DNA of 64,000 nucleotides from Mycolicibacterium septicum DSM 44393 (GTDB lineage Bacteria > Actinomycetota > Actinomycetes > Mycobacteriales > Mycobacteriaceae). The stretch spans positions 1,100,717 through 1,164,716 of the forward strand of contig NZ_HG322951.1 of the NCBI RefSeq assembly GCF_000455325.1, in the 5' to 3' direction. This document shows positions 42,128 to 50,787 of the stretch, piece after piece. The position numbers and the translations under genes are program-made. The notes beneath the pieces were generated by a model that saw nothing but the letters and a program-made list of their open reading frames with translations, searched no databases and was not told where the DNA came from. Within the stretch, counting starts at the first letter, position 1, and every line of letters begins with the position of its first letter.

Positions 42128-43573
42128 GTGAAAAAGGACAGGCGCGTGGTCAAGCGGTTCGTCGCGCTCGGCACCGCGATCGTGGTGATGGGCACCCTGG
42201 CGTGTTCTCCTTCGTCAGATCAAGGCGAGCAGTCCGGGCCCGGGCAGTTGACGCCCGACCAGGCCAAGGCCATCGCCCTGGATGCCTACGTCTACGGGTA
42301 TCCCCTTGTCACCGTTGAGATGACGCGACGCGTGATGACCAATGTCGCCCAGGTTGAGGCGCCACGGGCACCGATGGGGCAGTTGATGCGGATGCGCGAG
42401 TACCCGAGCGCCCAGTTCCGCGACGTCACCGCGCCCAACGCCGACACGCTGTACACAAACGGATTCATCGACGTCAAAGACGAGCCGTGGGTGCTCACGT
42501 TGCCGGACGCTCACGACCGCTACTACCTGTTCCCGATGCTCGACGGCTACACCAATGTCTTCGAGGTTCCGGGGAAGCGCACGACCGGGACGGACCCGCA
42601 GACCTACGCCATCACCGGTCCGGGCTGGAAAGGCACGCTGCCCGCCGGCGTGAAGGAGTACAAGTCACCCACCTCGACCGTGTGGCTGCTGGGCCGTATC
42701 TACTGCGACGGCACGCCCGAGGACTACGCCGCTGTGCACAAGTTGCAGGACGAGATCTCGCTGGCACCGCTCAGTTCATACGGCAAGCCGTACACCCCGC
42801 CGGCGGGCAAGGTCGATCCGACCATCGACATGAAGACGCCGGTCCGCGACCAGGTCAACAATCTGAGCACCGAAGCGTACTTCGACCTGCTGGCCACGTT
42901 GATGAAGGACAACCCGCCGACCGAGGGCGACCGGCTGATCGTGGACAAGATGGCCGAACTCGGCATCGTCGCGGGGGAGAAGTTCGACATCGGCAAGCTC
43001 GGTCCCGACGTGGCCGCGGCGTTGCAGTCGGTGCCCAAAGAGGGCTTCGAGAAGATCATGGCCCGCTTCAAAGACCTGGAGAACGTCAACGGCTGGCGGT
43101 TCACCACAGAGACCGGCCAGTACGGCACCGACTATCTGCAGCGCGCGTTGATCACCGCCATCGGCCTGGGTGCCAACCGGCCCCAGGACGCGGTCTACCC
43201 GACCTCGGAAGCCGACGCCGGCGGCCAGGCCTACGACGGCGCCGGCAAGTACACGGTGCACTTCGACAAGGGCCAGTTCCCGCCCGTCAACGGGTTCTGG
43301 TCGCTGACCATGTACGACGAGGCCTACTTCTTCGTCGACAACCCGCTCAACCGCTACAACCTGAGCCAGCGGAACACCTTCGTCACCAACCCCGACGGGT
43401 CCGTCGACCTCTATCTGCAGCACGAGAACCCCGGCCCGGGCAAGGAAGCCAACTGGCTGCCCGCACCGGCAGGCAAGTTCAACCTGATGCTGCGGCTGTA
43501 CTGGCCGAAGGAAACCTCACCGTCGATCATCGACGGCACGTGGAAGCCGCCCGCGATCACAAAGGTTCAGTGA
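42128..43573 (+). CDS. DUF1254/DUF1214 domain lipoprotein
   Basis: A 481-residue exported protein. The signal peptide ends in a lipobox (GTLAC-S; cysteine 26), so it should be membrane-anchored outside. The DUF1254 domain (about 50-180) has YVYGYPLVTVEMTRRVM and FRDVTAPNADTLYTNGFIDV; the DUF1214 domain (about 370-475) has PPVNGFWSLTMYD and LNRYNLSQRN. Function of this widespread pair is unknown. GTG 42128 or GTG 42146 could be the start. A perfect terminator follows. Confidence 0.88.
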   Translation: MKKDRRVVKRFVALGTAIVVMGTLACSPSSDQGEQSGPGQLTPDQAKAIALDAYVYGYPLVTVEMTRRVMTNVAQVEAPRAPMGQLMRMREYPSAQFRDVTAPNADTLYTNGFIDVKDEPWVLTLPDAHDRYYLFPMLDGYTNVFEVPGKRTTGTDPQTYAITGPGWKGTLPAGVKEYKSPTSTVWLLGRIYCDGTPEDYAAVHKLQDEISLAPLSSYGKPYTPPAGKVDPTIDMKTPVRDQVNNLSTEAYFDLLATLMKDNPPTEGDRLIVDKMAELGIVAGEKFDIGKLGPDVAAALQSVPKEGFEKIMARFKDLENVNGWRFTTETGQYGTDYLQRALITAIGLGANRPQDAVYPTSEADAGGQAYDGAGKYTVHFDKGQFPPVNGFWSLTMYDEAYFFVDNPLNRYNLSQRNTFVTNPDGSVDLYLQHENPGPGKEANWLPAPAGKFNLMLRLYWPKETSPSIIDGTWKPPAITKVQ

Positions 43574-43607
43574 GACTGCTTGCCAGGGATTTGCCATAAA
43601 TGACGCG

Positions 43608-43640
43608 AAATGGCTGCCAGACCGGGTCTGGCAGCCATTT
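43608..43640. terminator. Terminator hairpin after the DUF1254 gene
   Basis: AAATGGCTGCCAGAC and its exact complement flank a 3-nt loop, a 15-bp stem ending in TTT on the plus strand; it works equally for minus-strand transcripts from the STAS gene. Confidence 0.85.
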
Positions 43641-43665
43641 CGGACGTTGTCTGAAGTGCGAGCGA

Positions 43666-43731
43666 CTAGATGTGCGCCGCCCGGCGACGATGGCGAAGCA
43701 GGCGGGTCAACCAGCGAACATCGATCAACAT
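43666..43731 (-). CDS. Tiny basic peptide ORF downstream of the STAS gene
   Basis: A 21-codon frame with ATG 43731, preceded by AGAAAGG eight bases upstream and beginning 17 bp after the STAS stop. The peptide is strongly basic and leucine-rich (VRWLTRLLRHRRRAA). It is too short to judge by composition; position, ribosome-binding site and the terminator beyond it are the only support. Confidence 0.35.
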   Translation of the reverse strand: MLIDVRWLTRLLRHRRRAAHI

Positions 43732-43747
43732 TGCGTTGGCCTTTCTC

Positions 43748-44197
43748 TCAGGCGCTCTTGATAAGCAGGGGGAGCAACCGGCGGCGTGCCGTGTTGCCTT
43801 CGGCGAAGTGATGCAGAGCTTCGGGCACCGACGAGCTGAGCGGTACGTCCACGTCCTGGTGGTGGATCTCGCCGACGACTGGCTGGCTGGCGACTACCGT
43901 CCAGTCCACGCCCAGTGCGCCGCACTTTTCATCGATGTCGTAGAACAGCGAGATCGCCTGCGGATCAAAGCTGTTCACGCCACTCAGATCGAGCGCCAAG
44001 GGCTTCTCCGCGAGGATGAACCGATTCACATACGACGCGATCTGGTCGATGTTGTTGCTGTCGACGTCTCCCTTGATGGTCACCACTGTCGCCAGTTGGC
44101 GGCACTGCGCGCGCATTGATGCGCCCTCGCAGATGACTGCCGAGTTCCCGTACCGAAAGTGTCGATCCATTGCCGGGGTGTTGTTCGTGAATGTCAT
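43748..44197 (-). CDS. STAS-domain protein (anti-sigma factor antagonist-like)
   Basis: A 149-residue single STAS domain: VVTIKGDVDSNNIDQIASYVNRFI and the switch segment LALDLSGVNSFDPQAISLFYDIDEKC. The serine in LSGVNSFDPQ would be the phosphorylation site in SpoIIAA-like proteins. ATG 44197 is preceded by GGGAGG. No anti-sigma kinase gene is near, so its partner is elsewhere. An N-terminal extension of about 30 residues precedes the domain. Confidence 0.85.
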   Translation of the reverse strand: MTFTNNTPAMDRHFRYGNSAVICEGASMRAQCRQLATVVTIKGDVDSNNIDQIASYVNRFILAEKPLALDLSGVNSFDPQAISLFYDIDEKCGALGVDWTVVASQPVVGEIHHQDVDVPLSSSVPEALHHFAEGNTARRRLLPLLIKSA

Positions 44198-44343
44198 GAT
44201 CAGCCTCCCGCCGTCTTTCTTGAGCTCTGGCTGAGCTCCGTCGCGTCAACCTGTTCATGACGTTATGCGGGCAAAATAAGGCGGCTGGGAGCCAGCGTTA
44301 ATACTTTGCTAAGAACCCTCCGACGCTTACTCGCCAGTAAGGT

Positions 44344-44964
44344 TCACACCACGAGCACGTCCAGCGTCCTGGGTCCGTGGACTCCTTCTACACGCTGTAG
44401 TTCGATGTCGCTGGTGGCGCTGGGGCCGGAGATGAACGTCAGTGGCCGCGTCGGCGCCAGCTCGGCGAATGCCTGCGGCACGGTGTCCACGATCTGATCG
44501 ACCCGGACCACGCAGACGTGATGGTCGGGCACCAGCGTCAGCGCACGCCGCCCTTGCCCGGGTCCGGCATCCAGCACGATCGTCCCGGTCGCGGCGATCC
44601 CGAGCGCGCATCCCGTCAGCACCGCATCGGCGCGGTCGAGTTGCTCGACACTCAGCACCGGCGCGTCGGCGAGCGTCGTCACCCCCGCCACCCATTCGAT
44701 CGGTAGGTCGGCCGGGATGACCACCGTGGCGGCCGGCCCGACCAGTTCGAGAACGGTCGACGCGATCGCATCGACTTCGATGCGATGCACCCGGGCGCGG
44801 TACTCGGCGACCGTCTCGGCGAACCGCTCGACGTTGCCCGCGCCGGACAACGTCTCACGGTGATAGTTGCGCGGCACCGCGACGGCTTCGGGCGGCGCCG
44901 ACGCCAGGGCGGCGCGGACCCGGCCGAGCACCGCAGCCCTGGCCTCAGGCGTCGGGCCCGTCAC
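44344..44964 (-). CDS. lutC: Lactate utilization protein C
   Basis: A 206-residue LutC/YkgG-family subunit of the L-lactate oxidation complex. Family motifs: AVLTGCALGIAATGTIVLDAGPGQGRRALTLVPDHHVCVV and FISGPSATSDIELQRVEGVHGPRTLDVLVV. GTG 44964 overlaps the lutB stop (GTGA). Last gene of the lutABC operon. Confidence 0.92.
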   Translation of the reverse strand: MTGPTPEARAAVLGRVRAALASAPPEAVAVPRNYHRETLSGAGNVERFAETVAEYRARVHRIEVDAIASTVLELVGPAATVVIPADLPIEWVAGVTTLADAPVLSVEQLDRADAVLTGCALGIAATGTIVLDAGPGQGRRALTLVPDHHVCVVRVDQIVDTVPQAFAELAPTRPLTFISGPSATSDIELQRVEGVHGPRTLDVLVV

Positions 44965-46427
44965 CCCCGGCCTCCCTCATGGGTGCGGTTCCACCACTGC
45001 CGGAATGTCTCGGCGGGCGGCTCCGGAATATCGCGGCTGGCGGTCCACTTGGAAGCCGGCCATGGCAGCGCGGAGATGCGGTGATCGTGCCCGGCGATCA
45101 GCCGCCCGGCGCCCAGGGCCTTCTCGGCCAGCGAGAACCGGCCCGCGCCGGCCATCGCCCAGCCCGCGGCCTTCATCGCCAGATCCTGTCCGGACGGCAG
45201 GCCTCCCCGCTCCTGGTCCACCTGGGCAGCGCGCAGGTGCACCAGGATCGACGGGATGTCGATGCGCACCGGACAGGCTTCGAAGCACGCTCCGCACAGC
45301 GACGAGGCGTAGGGCAGGCTGGCGTTGGGGTCGTCGTGGCCGGTCGTTCCCGTGAGCTGGGGACTCAGGATCGCCCCGATCGGTCCGGGATAGACCGATC
45401 CGTAGGCGTGGCCGCCGGTCCGTTCGTAGACCGGGCAGACGTTCAGGCATGCACTGCACCGGATGCAGTGCAGCGCGGCGCGTCCCACCTCATCGGCCAG
45501 CACGCGGGTGCGGCCGTTGTCCAGCAGGATCAGGTGGAATTCCTGCGGACCGTCGCCGGGGTGCACGCCGGTCCACATCGAGGTGTACGGGTTCATCCGT
45601 TCCGCCGTCGAGGAGCGCGGCAGCAATTGCATGAACACCTCGAGGTCGGTGAACGCCGGCACGACCTTCTCGATGCCCATCACGGTGATCAGCGTCCGCG
45701 GCAGCGTCAGGCACATCCGTCCGTTGCCTTCGGATTCCACGACCGCGAGGGTGCCGGTCTCGGCGATGCCGAAGTTGGCGCCGCTGATCGCGACCTGCGC
45801 GGTGAGGAACTTGCGTCGCAGATGGGCCCTGGCCGCCATCGCCAGTACCCGGGGTTCGTCGGTGAGTTCACCCGCGTCGGGCATCTCCCGGTCGAAGATC
45901 TCGCGGATCTCGGCGCGGTTGCGGTGGATGGCCGGCACCAGGATGTGGCTGGGCTTGTCGTGGCCCAGTTGCACGATCAGCTCGGCCAGATCGGTTTCGA
46001 ACGCGGCGATGCCCTGGGCTTCCAGATACTCGTTGAGCCCGATCTCCTGGGTGGCCATCGACTTGACCTTCACCACTTCGTCCGAGCCCGTGGCGCGGAT
46101 CAGGTCGGCGACGATGCGGTTGGCCTCGTCGCCGTCGCGGGCCCAGTGCACCACGCCGCCGCGCTTGGTGACGTTGTCCTCGAGCTGCACGAGCAACTCG
46201 GGAAGCCGCGCCATGACGTCCTGCTTGAGGGCGCTGCCCGCGACGCGCAACTGCTCCCAGTCGTCGCATTCGCGTATTGCGTTGAGACGCTTGGTGCGAA
46301 TGGTGTGGGTGGCGTGCCCGATGTTGCGGCGCAGTTGGGAGTCGGCGAGCGCGGTGCGGGCGGCGGCGGGGAACGGCTCGTCACCGCGAAGGTTTCCGAC
46401 GCCGGGGGTGCCCAGGAATTCGCTCAT
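44961..46427 (-). CDS. lutB: Lactate utilization iron-sulfur protein B
   Basis: A 488-residue protein: a LutB/YkgF domain with AISGANFGIAETGTLAVVESEGNGR, then two [4Fe-4S] ferredoxin-type motifs, CIRCSACLNVCPVYE and CGACFEACPVRID. It passes electrons in L-lactate to pyruvate oxidation. ATG 46427 overlaps the lutA stop (ATGA). Full family length. Confidence 0.94.
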   Translation of the reverse strand: MSEFLGTPGVGNLRGDEPFPAAARTALADSQLRRNIGHATHTIRTKRLNAIRECDDWEQLRVAGSALKQDVMARLPELLVQLEDNVTKRGGVVHWARDGDEANRIVADLIRATGSDEVVKVKSMATQEIGLNEYLEAQGIAAFETDLAELIVQLGHDKPSHILVPAIHRNRAEIREIFDREMPDAGELTDEPRVLAMAARAHLRRKFLTAQVAISGANFGIAETGTLAVVESEGNGRMCLTLPRTLITVMGIEKVVPAFTDLEVFMQLLPRSSTAERMNPYTSMWTGVHPGDGPQEFHLILLDNGRTRVLADEVGRAALHCIRCSACLNVCPVYERTGGHAYGSVYPGPIGAILSPQLTGTTGHDDPNASLPYASSLCGACFEACPVRIDIPSILVHLRAAQVDQERGGLPSGQDLAMKAAGWAMAGAGRFSLAEKALGAGRLIAGHDHRISALPWPASKWTASRDIPEPPAETFRQWWNRTHEGGRG

Positions 46428-47158
46428 CGTTCGGCCGCCAGGATCTCGGCCAGATGCACGGTCCGCACGCCGGAGCGCAGCCGGCTCAGCCCGCCGCCGA
46501 TGTGCATCAGGCACGAGGAGTCCCCGGCGCTGCACACCTCGGCCTCGGTCTCCAGGATGTGGGCCATCTTGTCGGCCAACATGGCAGTGGACGTGTCGGA
46601 GTTCTTGATTGCGAAGGTTCCGCCGAAGCCGCAACAGGATTCGGCCTCGGGCAACTGCACGAGCGTCAGTCCCCGCACGTTGCGCAGCAGCCGCAGCGGC
46701 TTGTCGCCGACCCCGAGCATGCGCAGCGAATGGCAGGTCGGGTGGTAGGTGACTTGGTGCGGATAGTAGGCGCCGACGTCATCGACGCCGAGCACGTCGA
46801 TCAGCAGTTCCGACAACTCGTAGGTCCGTGCGGCCAGATGTTCGGCGCGGCCGGCCAGGTCGTCGTCACCGCCCCGACGGGCCACCATCGCGTGCTGGTG
46901 ACGTACCGACCCGACACACGAGCCCGACGGCGCCACCACGGCGTCGCAGTTCGCGGATTCGAAGGCCTGGACGTGGTTGCGCACCAGCACGGTGGCTTCT
47001 TTGAGATAGCCGGTATTGACATGCATTTGGCCGCAACAGGTTTGGCCGGGCGGGAAGACCACCTCGTGGCCGAGGCGCTCGAGCAACTGCACCGTGGCGA
47101 TCGCCGCGGGTGGGAACATCGCATCCGCCAGGCAGGTCGCGAACAGGGCGATTCGCAT
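46424..47158 (-). CDS. lutA: Lactate utilization protein A (CCG-domain)
   Basis: A 244-residue cysteine-rich (CCG) protein, first gene of the lactate operon. Motifs: FATCLADAMFPPAAIATVQLLERLG, GQTCCGQMHVNTGY, YHPTCHSLRMLGVGDKP and EAESCCGFGGTFAIKN, the last two being the paired CCG boxes that hold a non-cubane Fe-S cluster in this family. ATG 47158 has GAGGAG five bases before it; the GTG at 47164 overlaps that site. No lactate permease or regulator is adjacent. Confidence 0.93.
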   Translation of the reverse strand: MRIALFATCLADAMFPPAAIATVQLLERLGHEVVFPPGQTCCGQMHVNTGYLKEATVLVRNHVQAFESANCDAVVAPSGSCVGSVRHQHAMVARRGGDDDLAGRAEHLAARTYELSELLIDVLGVDDVGAYYPHQVTYHPTCHSLRMLGVGDKPLRLLRNVRGLTLVQLPEAESCCGFGGTFAIKNSDTSTAMLADKMAHILETEAEVCSAGDSSCLMHIGGGLSRLRSGVRTVHLAEILAAER

Positions 47159-47174
47159 ACGCACTCCTCAAGCG

Positions 47175-47185
47175 TGATCTGACCA
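47175..47185. promoter_or_regulatory. GntR-like half-palindrome upstream of lutA
   Basis: TGATCTGACCA is one base from the palindrome TGGTCTGACCA, the kind of site bound by FCD-GntR lactate regulators (LldR/LutR). It is 17 bp before the lutA start. Confidence 0.4.
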
Positions 47186-47223
47186 CAGTACCGACCGGGT
47201 GGTGGCGCGTATTTCGTTTCGGA

Positions 47224-47772
47224 TCAGGGCTGCACACGCAAATCCAGTGCGTAGAACAACTTGTCGTACCGCCGTTCACCCACCGCGACGAACCTCTCGA
47301 GCGCGCCGTACTTCTTGAAGCCCAACGACTCATAGAGCCGGGCGGCCCGATCATTGTCGCCGCGGAGGTCCAGGGTCAGCACCTCGACCTGCGATTCGGC
47401 GGCGGCCCGGATCAGCTCCTGCATCAGGCGCCGGCCGATGCCCAGGCCCTGCCACCGCGAGTCGACGGCGACTTTCTCCACGTCGGCATGGGGCCGGTGG
47501 GTCGGACGCGGGTATCGGCGCCAGTATGCGAAGCCGGCCAACTGCTCGTCGACCTCCGCGACGAGCAGGGCCGAGTCGCCGTCGGCCGTTCCCTTGACCA
47601 CCTCGCCGAGTAGTTCGGCAACCTCGGCCTCGGACGGCGGATCGACCCAGCCCAACGCGGCACCCCCGGTCACCAAGTGCCGCAAGAGCGCTGTGGTGGG
47701 CCCGGTTATCCGTGCCGCGAGGTCAGCTGAGTCGACGGGGAAGACCCGCACCGCGTTGGACTCGACCACCAC
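47224..47772 (-). CDS. GNAT-family N-acetyltransferase
   Basis: A 182-residue acetyltransferase. The acetyl-CoA loop is VEKVAVDSRWQGLGIGRRLMQELI, followed by LDLRGDNDRAARLYESLGFKKYG, the common C-terminal pattern. GTG 47772 (or the next codon) fits the family; longer in-frame sequence runs into the PrimPol gene and lacks coding character. Substrate unknown. Confidence 0.85.
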   Translation of the reverse strand: MVVESNAVRVFPVDSADLAARITGPTTALLRHLVTGGAALGWVDPPSEAEVAELLGEVVKGTADGDSALLVAEVDEQLAGFAYWRRYPRPTHRPHADVEKVAVDSRWQGLGIGRRLMQELIRAAAESQVEVLTLDLRGDNDRAARLYESLGFKKYGALERFVAVGERRYDKLFYALDLRVQP

Positions 47773-47800
47773 GGCAGTATCCCAGCCGCCGAGGTGAGTG

Positions 47801-49030
47801 TCAGTGCTTCCACTGCGCGCCGCGATAGTTCTCCCACGGGTTGTAGTCGGCGAGCAGCTCTTCCTGCGGCGGGCGCTCGGCCTCGGGCACGTGCTGCAGG
47901 TTGATCCGCACGCGGTACCAGATCGAACTAGGGCCCCGCATCCCGTCGAGCAGGATGTCGACGGGTTCCAGCCGCGCGGCCACCGCGGGATAGCGCTCGC
48001 GCCACACGTCCAGCGCCGCCATCGCCTCATCCTTGGTCTTGGTCTTTGCGATCTCGATCAGGGGCATGGTCGATTGCCTTCGCCCATCGTGCGAGGCGCC
48101 CTTCGGTGCTTTCTCGGCCGGGCCGAGCTCCTTGGCGAGCGCAAGCAACGGGTCCAAATCGCCGACCGTGATGTCCATGCCCTCCCACGGGTCGCCGATC
48201 TCGGCGAACCGGTCGGGCACAGTGGCGACCGTGAACGCCTCCGGGTGGCAACCGTCGACCTCGTCCCAGCGCAGCGGCGTGGACACCCGGGCATCGGGGG
48301 TGGCTCGTACCGAGTAGGCCGAGGCCACCGTGCGGTCCTTGGCGTTCTGGTTGAAGTCGACGAAGACCCGGGTGCCTCGTTCTTCCTTCCACCAGCGCGC
48401 CGTCGCGAGATCGGGAACGCGTCGCTCCACTTCCCGGGCCACGGTTTCGGCGGCGAGCCGGACCTTGGTGAACGGCCATCTCGGGTGGATGCGCGCATAG
48501 ATGTGGAAGCCGCGCGAGCCCGACGTCTTGGGCCACGCCGTCAGGCCGTGCTCTTCCAGCACCGCGCGGGCCACCTGGGCGACGTCGACGATCTGTGACC
48601 AGCCGACGCCGGGCATCGGATCCAGGTCGACCCGCAGCTCGTCGGGATGGTCGAGATCCTCGGCCCGCACCGGGTGCGGGTTCAGGTCGACGCACCCCAG
48701 GTTCACCGCCCACGCCAGGCCCGCGGCATCGCGCAGGACCGCCTCCTTGGCCGACGTGCCGGACCGGTACTTGAGCTCGGCCACGTCCACATAATCCGGT
48801 CGCTTCTCGGGTGCCCGCTTCTGGAAGATGGCCTCGGCGGAGATGCCCTTGACGAAGCGTTTGAGGATCATCGGGCGTCCGTACACCCCGCGCAGGGCGC
48901 CGTCGGCCACTGACCGGTAGTAGTTGATCAGGTCCAGCTTGGTGACGTGGGCATCAGGGAAAACCACCTTGTCGGGGTTGCTGACGGCCACTTCGAGGCC
49001 GTCTATCTCCAGCGACACTGCACCGGCCAT
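47801..49030 (-). CDS. LigD-type primase-polymerase (PolD1/Prim-PolC-like)
   Basis: A 409-residue archaeo-eukaryotic primase superfamily polymerase, equivalent to the POL domain of ligase D without ligase or nuclease. Metal-binding aspartates are in DELRVDLDPMPG (DxD) and VFVDFNQNAKD; nucleotide binding is at SGSRGFHIY. A C-terminal extension (from about 310) is unlike LigD itself. I recall the counterparts as Rv0269c and M. smegmatis MSMEG_6301 (PolD1/Prim-PolC), an RNA-preferring gap repair polymerase. ATG 49030 has TACCAT 6 nt upstream. Divergent from fadD2, as in M. tuberculosis. Confidence 0.92.
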   Translation of the reverse strand: MAGAVSLEIDGLEVAVSNPDKVVFPDAHVTKLDLINYYRSVADGALRGVYGRPMILKRFVKGISAEAIFQKRAPEKRPDYVDVAELKYRSGTSAKEAVLRDAAGLAWAVNLGCVDLNPHPVRAEDLDHPDELRVDLDPMPGVGWSQIVDVAQVARAVLEEHGLTAWPKTSGSRGFHIYARIHPRWPFTKVRLAAETVAREVERRVPDLATARWWKEERGTRVFVDFNQNAKDRTVASAYSVRATPDARVSTPLRWDEVDGCHPEAFTVATVPDRFAEIGDPWEGMDITVGDLDPLLALAKELGPAEKAPKGASHDGRRQSTMPLIEIAKTKTKDEAMAALDVWRERYPAVAARLEPVDILLDGMRGPSSIWYRVRINLQHVPEAERPPQEELLADYNPWENYRGAQWKH

Positions 49031-49036
49031 GACCAC

Positions 49037-49042
49037 ATGGTA
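49037..49042 (-). promoter_or_regulatory. Putative leaderless -10 hexamer for PrimPol
   Basis: TACCAT on the minus strand, then 6 nt and ATG 49030. Confidence 0.5.
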
Positions 49043-49060
49043 GTTACTGCCCGCAGTGCG

Positions 49061-49075
49061 ATAGATGTCACTTAT
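49061..49075. promoter_or_regulatory. Imperfect dyad in the fadD2-PrimPol promoter region
   Basis: ATAGATGTCACTTAT has ATA/TAT outer symmetry and contains TCACTTAT, identical to the right half of the MarR-type site at 38015-38022, but not the matching left half. It overlaps the fadD2 -10. Confidence 0.35.
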
Positions 49076-49078
49076 TGT
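49073..49078 (+). promoter_or_regulatory. Putative leaderless -10 hexamer for fadD2
   Basis: TATTGT, 6 nt, then ATG 49085. Confidence 0.5.
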
Positions 49079-49084
49079 GGCGAC

Positions 49085-50758
49085 ATGCCAAGTCTGTCTG
49101 ATCTGCCGGCGAATGTGACCGCGAAGGCCAAGCAGTATGCGGAGCGGGGCGCGGCCGAATTGCACTACGCGCGCAAGATGTTCGAGGCGGGTGCGCTACG
49201 GCTGGAGCCACCACAGCACATCCTGGCCATGCTCGGTGACATCCGCACCTGGGGCGAGATCGGGATGATCCCGGCGCTCAACGCGCGTCGGCACCCCAAG
49301 CGTGCCGCGGTGATCGACGACGAGGGCGAGCTGACGTTCGGGGAGCTCGACGCCGCAGCGCACGCGGTGGCCCATGAATTGCTCACGATGGGTGTCAGGG
49401 GCGGTGACGGGGTGGGGATCCTGGCCCGCAACCATCGTTGGTTCCTGATCGCGCTGTACGGCGCGGCCCGGGTGGGTGCCCGGATCATCCTGCTCAACTC
49501 CGAGTTCTCGGGCCCGCAGATCAAAGAGGTCTCCGAGCGCGAGGGCGCCAAGGTGATCGTCTACGACGACGAGTACACCGCGGCGGTGTCCTACGCCGAA
49601 CCGGAGCTGGGCAAGCTGCGGGCGCTGGGCGTCAACCCGGATTCCGACAAGCCCTCCGGCAGCACCGACGAGACCCTGGCCGATGTCATCGCGCGCGGCA
49701 ATGGCAGGCCCGCCCCCAAGGCGAGCAAGCACCCGTCGATCATCATCCTGACCAGCGGCACCACCGGGACGCCCAAGGGCGCCAACCGGGCCGCCCCGCC
49801 GTCGCTCGCCCCGATCGGCGGCGTGCTGTCGCATGTCCCGTTCAAGGCCGGCGAGGTCACGTCGCTGCCCGCGCCGATGTTCCACGCGCTCGGCTTCCTG
49901 CACGCCACCATCGCGATGATGCTGGGAACCACCCTGGTGCTGCGTCGCCGGTTCAAGCCCGCCACCGTGTTGGAAGACGTTGAGAAACACCAGGTCACCG
50001 CCATGGTGGTGGTACCCGTCATGCTCTCGCGGATGCTCGACCATCTCGAGCAGATGACGCCGAAGCCCAATCTGTCCTCACTACGGATCGTGTTCGTCTC
50101 CGGGTCCCAGCTCGGCGCCGAGCTGGCCTCCCGGGCGCTCAAGGATCTCGGGCCGGTCATCTACAACCTCTACGGGTCGACCGAGATCGCGTTCGCGAGC
50201 ATCGCCCGGCCCAAAGACCTGTCGATCAATCCGTCGACGGTCGGGCCGGTGGTCAAGGGCATCACCGTCAAGATCATCGACGACAACGGCAACGAGCTGC
50301 CGCAGGGCCAGGTGGGACGCATCTTCGTGCGAAACACGTTCCCGTTCAAGGGTTATACCGGCGGCGGCGGTAAGCAGATCATCGACGGCATGTTGTCGTC
50401 GGGCGATGTCGGATACTTCGACGAGCACGGTCTGCTCTATGTCAGCGGCCGTGATGACGAGATGATCGTCTCCGGCGGTGAGAACGTGTTCCCGGCCGAG
50501 GTCGAGGATCTGATCAGTGGTCATCCCGATGTCATCGAGGCGACCGCACTGGGTGTCGAGGACAAGGAATGGGGTGCCCGGCTGAAGGCCTTCGTGGTGA
50601 AGGCCGAGGGCGCCAACCTAGACGAGGACTCGATCAAGACCTACGTCAAAGAGCACCTGGCGCGGTACAAGGTGCCTCGTGAGGTGGTCTTCCTCGACGA
50701 GCTGCCGCGCAACCCGACCGGCAAGATCCTCAAGCGCGAGCTGCGCAACCTGGAATAG
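49085..50758 (+). CDS. fadD2: Fatty-acyl-CoA synthetase FadD2
   Basis: A 557-residue ATP-dependent acyl-CoA ligase (AMP-forming). Core motifs: IILTSGTTGTPKGANR (P-loop A3), NLYGSTEIAFASIA (A5), SGDVGYFDEHGLLYVSGRDDEMIVSGGENVFPAEVE (A7-A8) and the catalytic lysine in PTGKILKREL (A10). Length and position next to a divergent PrimPol gene match Rv0270 fadD2. ATG 49085 is probably leaderless. Chain-length preference is not readable. Confidence 0.93.
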   Translation: MPSLSDLPANVTAKAKQYAERGAAELHYARKMFEAGALRLEPPQHILAMLGDIRTWGEIGMIPALNARRHPKRAAVIDDEGELTFGELDAAAHAVAHELLTMGVRGGDGVGILARNHRWFLIALYGAARVGARIILLNSEFSGPQIKEVSEREGAKVIVYDDEYTAAVSYAEPELGKLRALGVNPDSDKPSGSTDETLADVIARGNGRPAPKASKHPSIIILTSGTTGTPKGANRAAPPSLAPIGGVLSHVPFKAGEVTSLPAPMFHALGFLHATIAMMLGTTLVLRRRFKPATVLEDVEKHQVTAMVVVPVMLSRMLDHLEQMTPKPNLSSLRIVFVSGSQLGAELASRALKDLGPVIYNLYGSTEIAFASIARPKDLSINPSTVGPVVKGITVKIIDDNGNELPQGQVGRIFVRNTFPFKGYTGGGGKQIIDGMLSSGDVGYFDEHGLLYVSGRDDEMIVSGGENVFPAEVEDLISGHPDVIEATALGVEDKEWGARLKAFVVKAEGANLDEDSIKTYVKEHLARYKVPREVVFLDELPRNPTGKILKRELRNLE

Positions 50759-50787
50759 TTTGCCCGCATCGGTGGTAGTACAGCCTT

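Noticed and set aside
49061..49075. Third full MarR-type operator
   Set aside because: Only the right half-site matches; left arm and 4-bp spacer do not, so it is listed only as an imperfect dyad.
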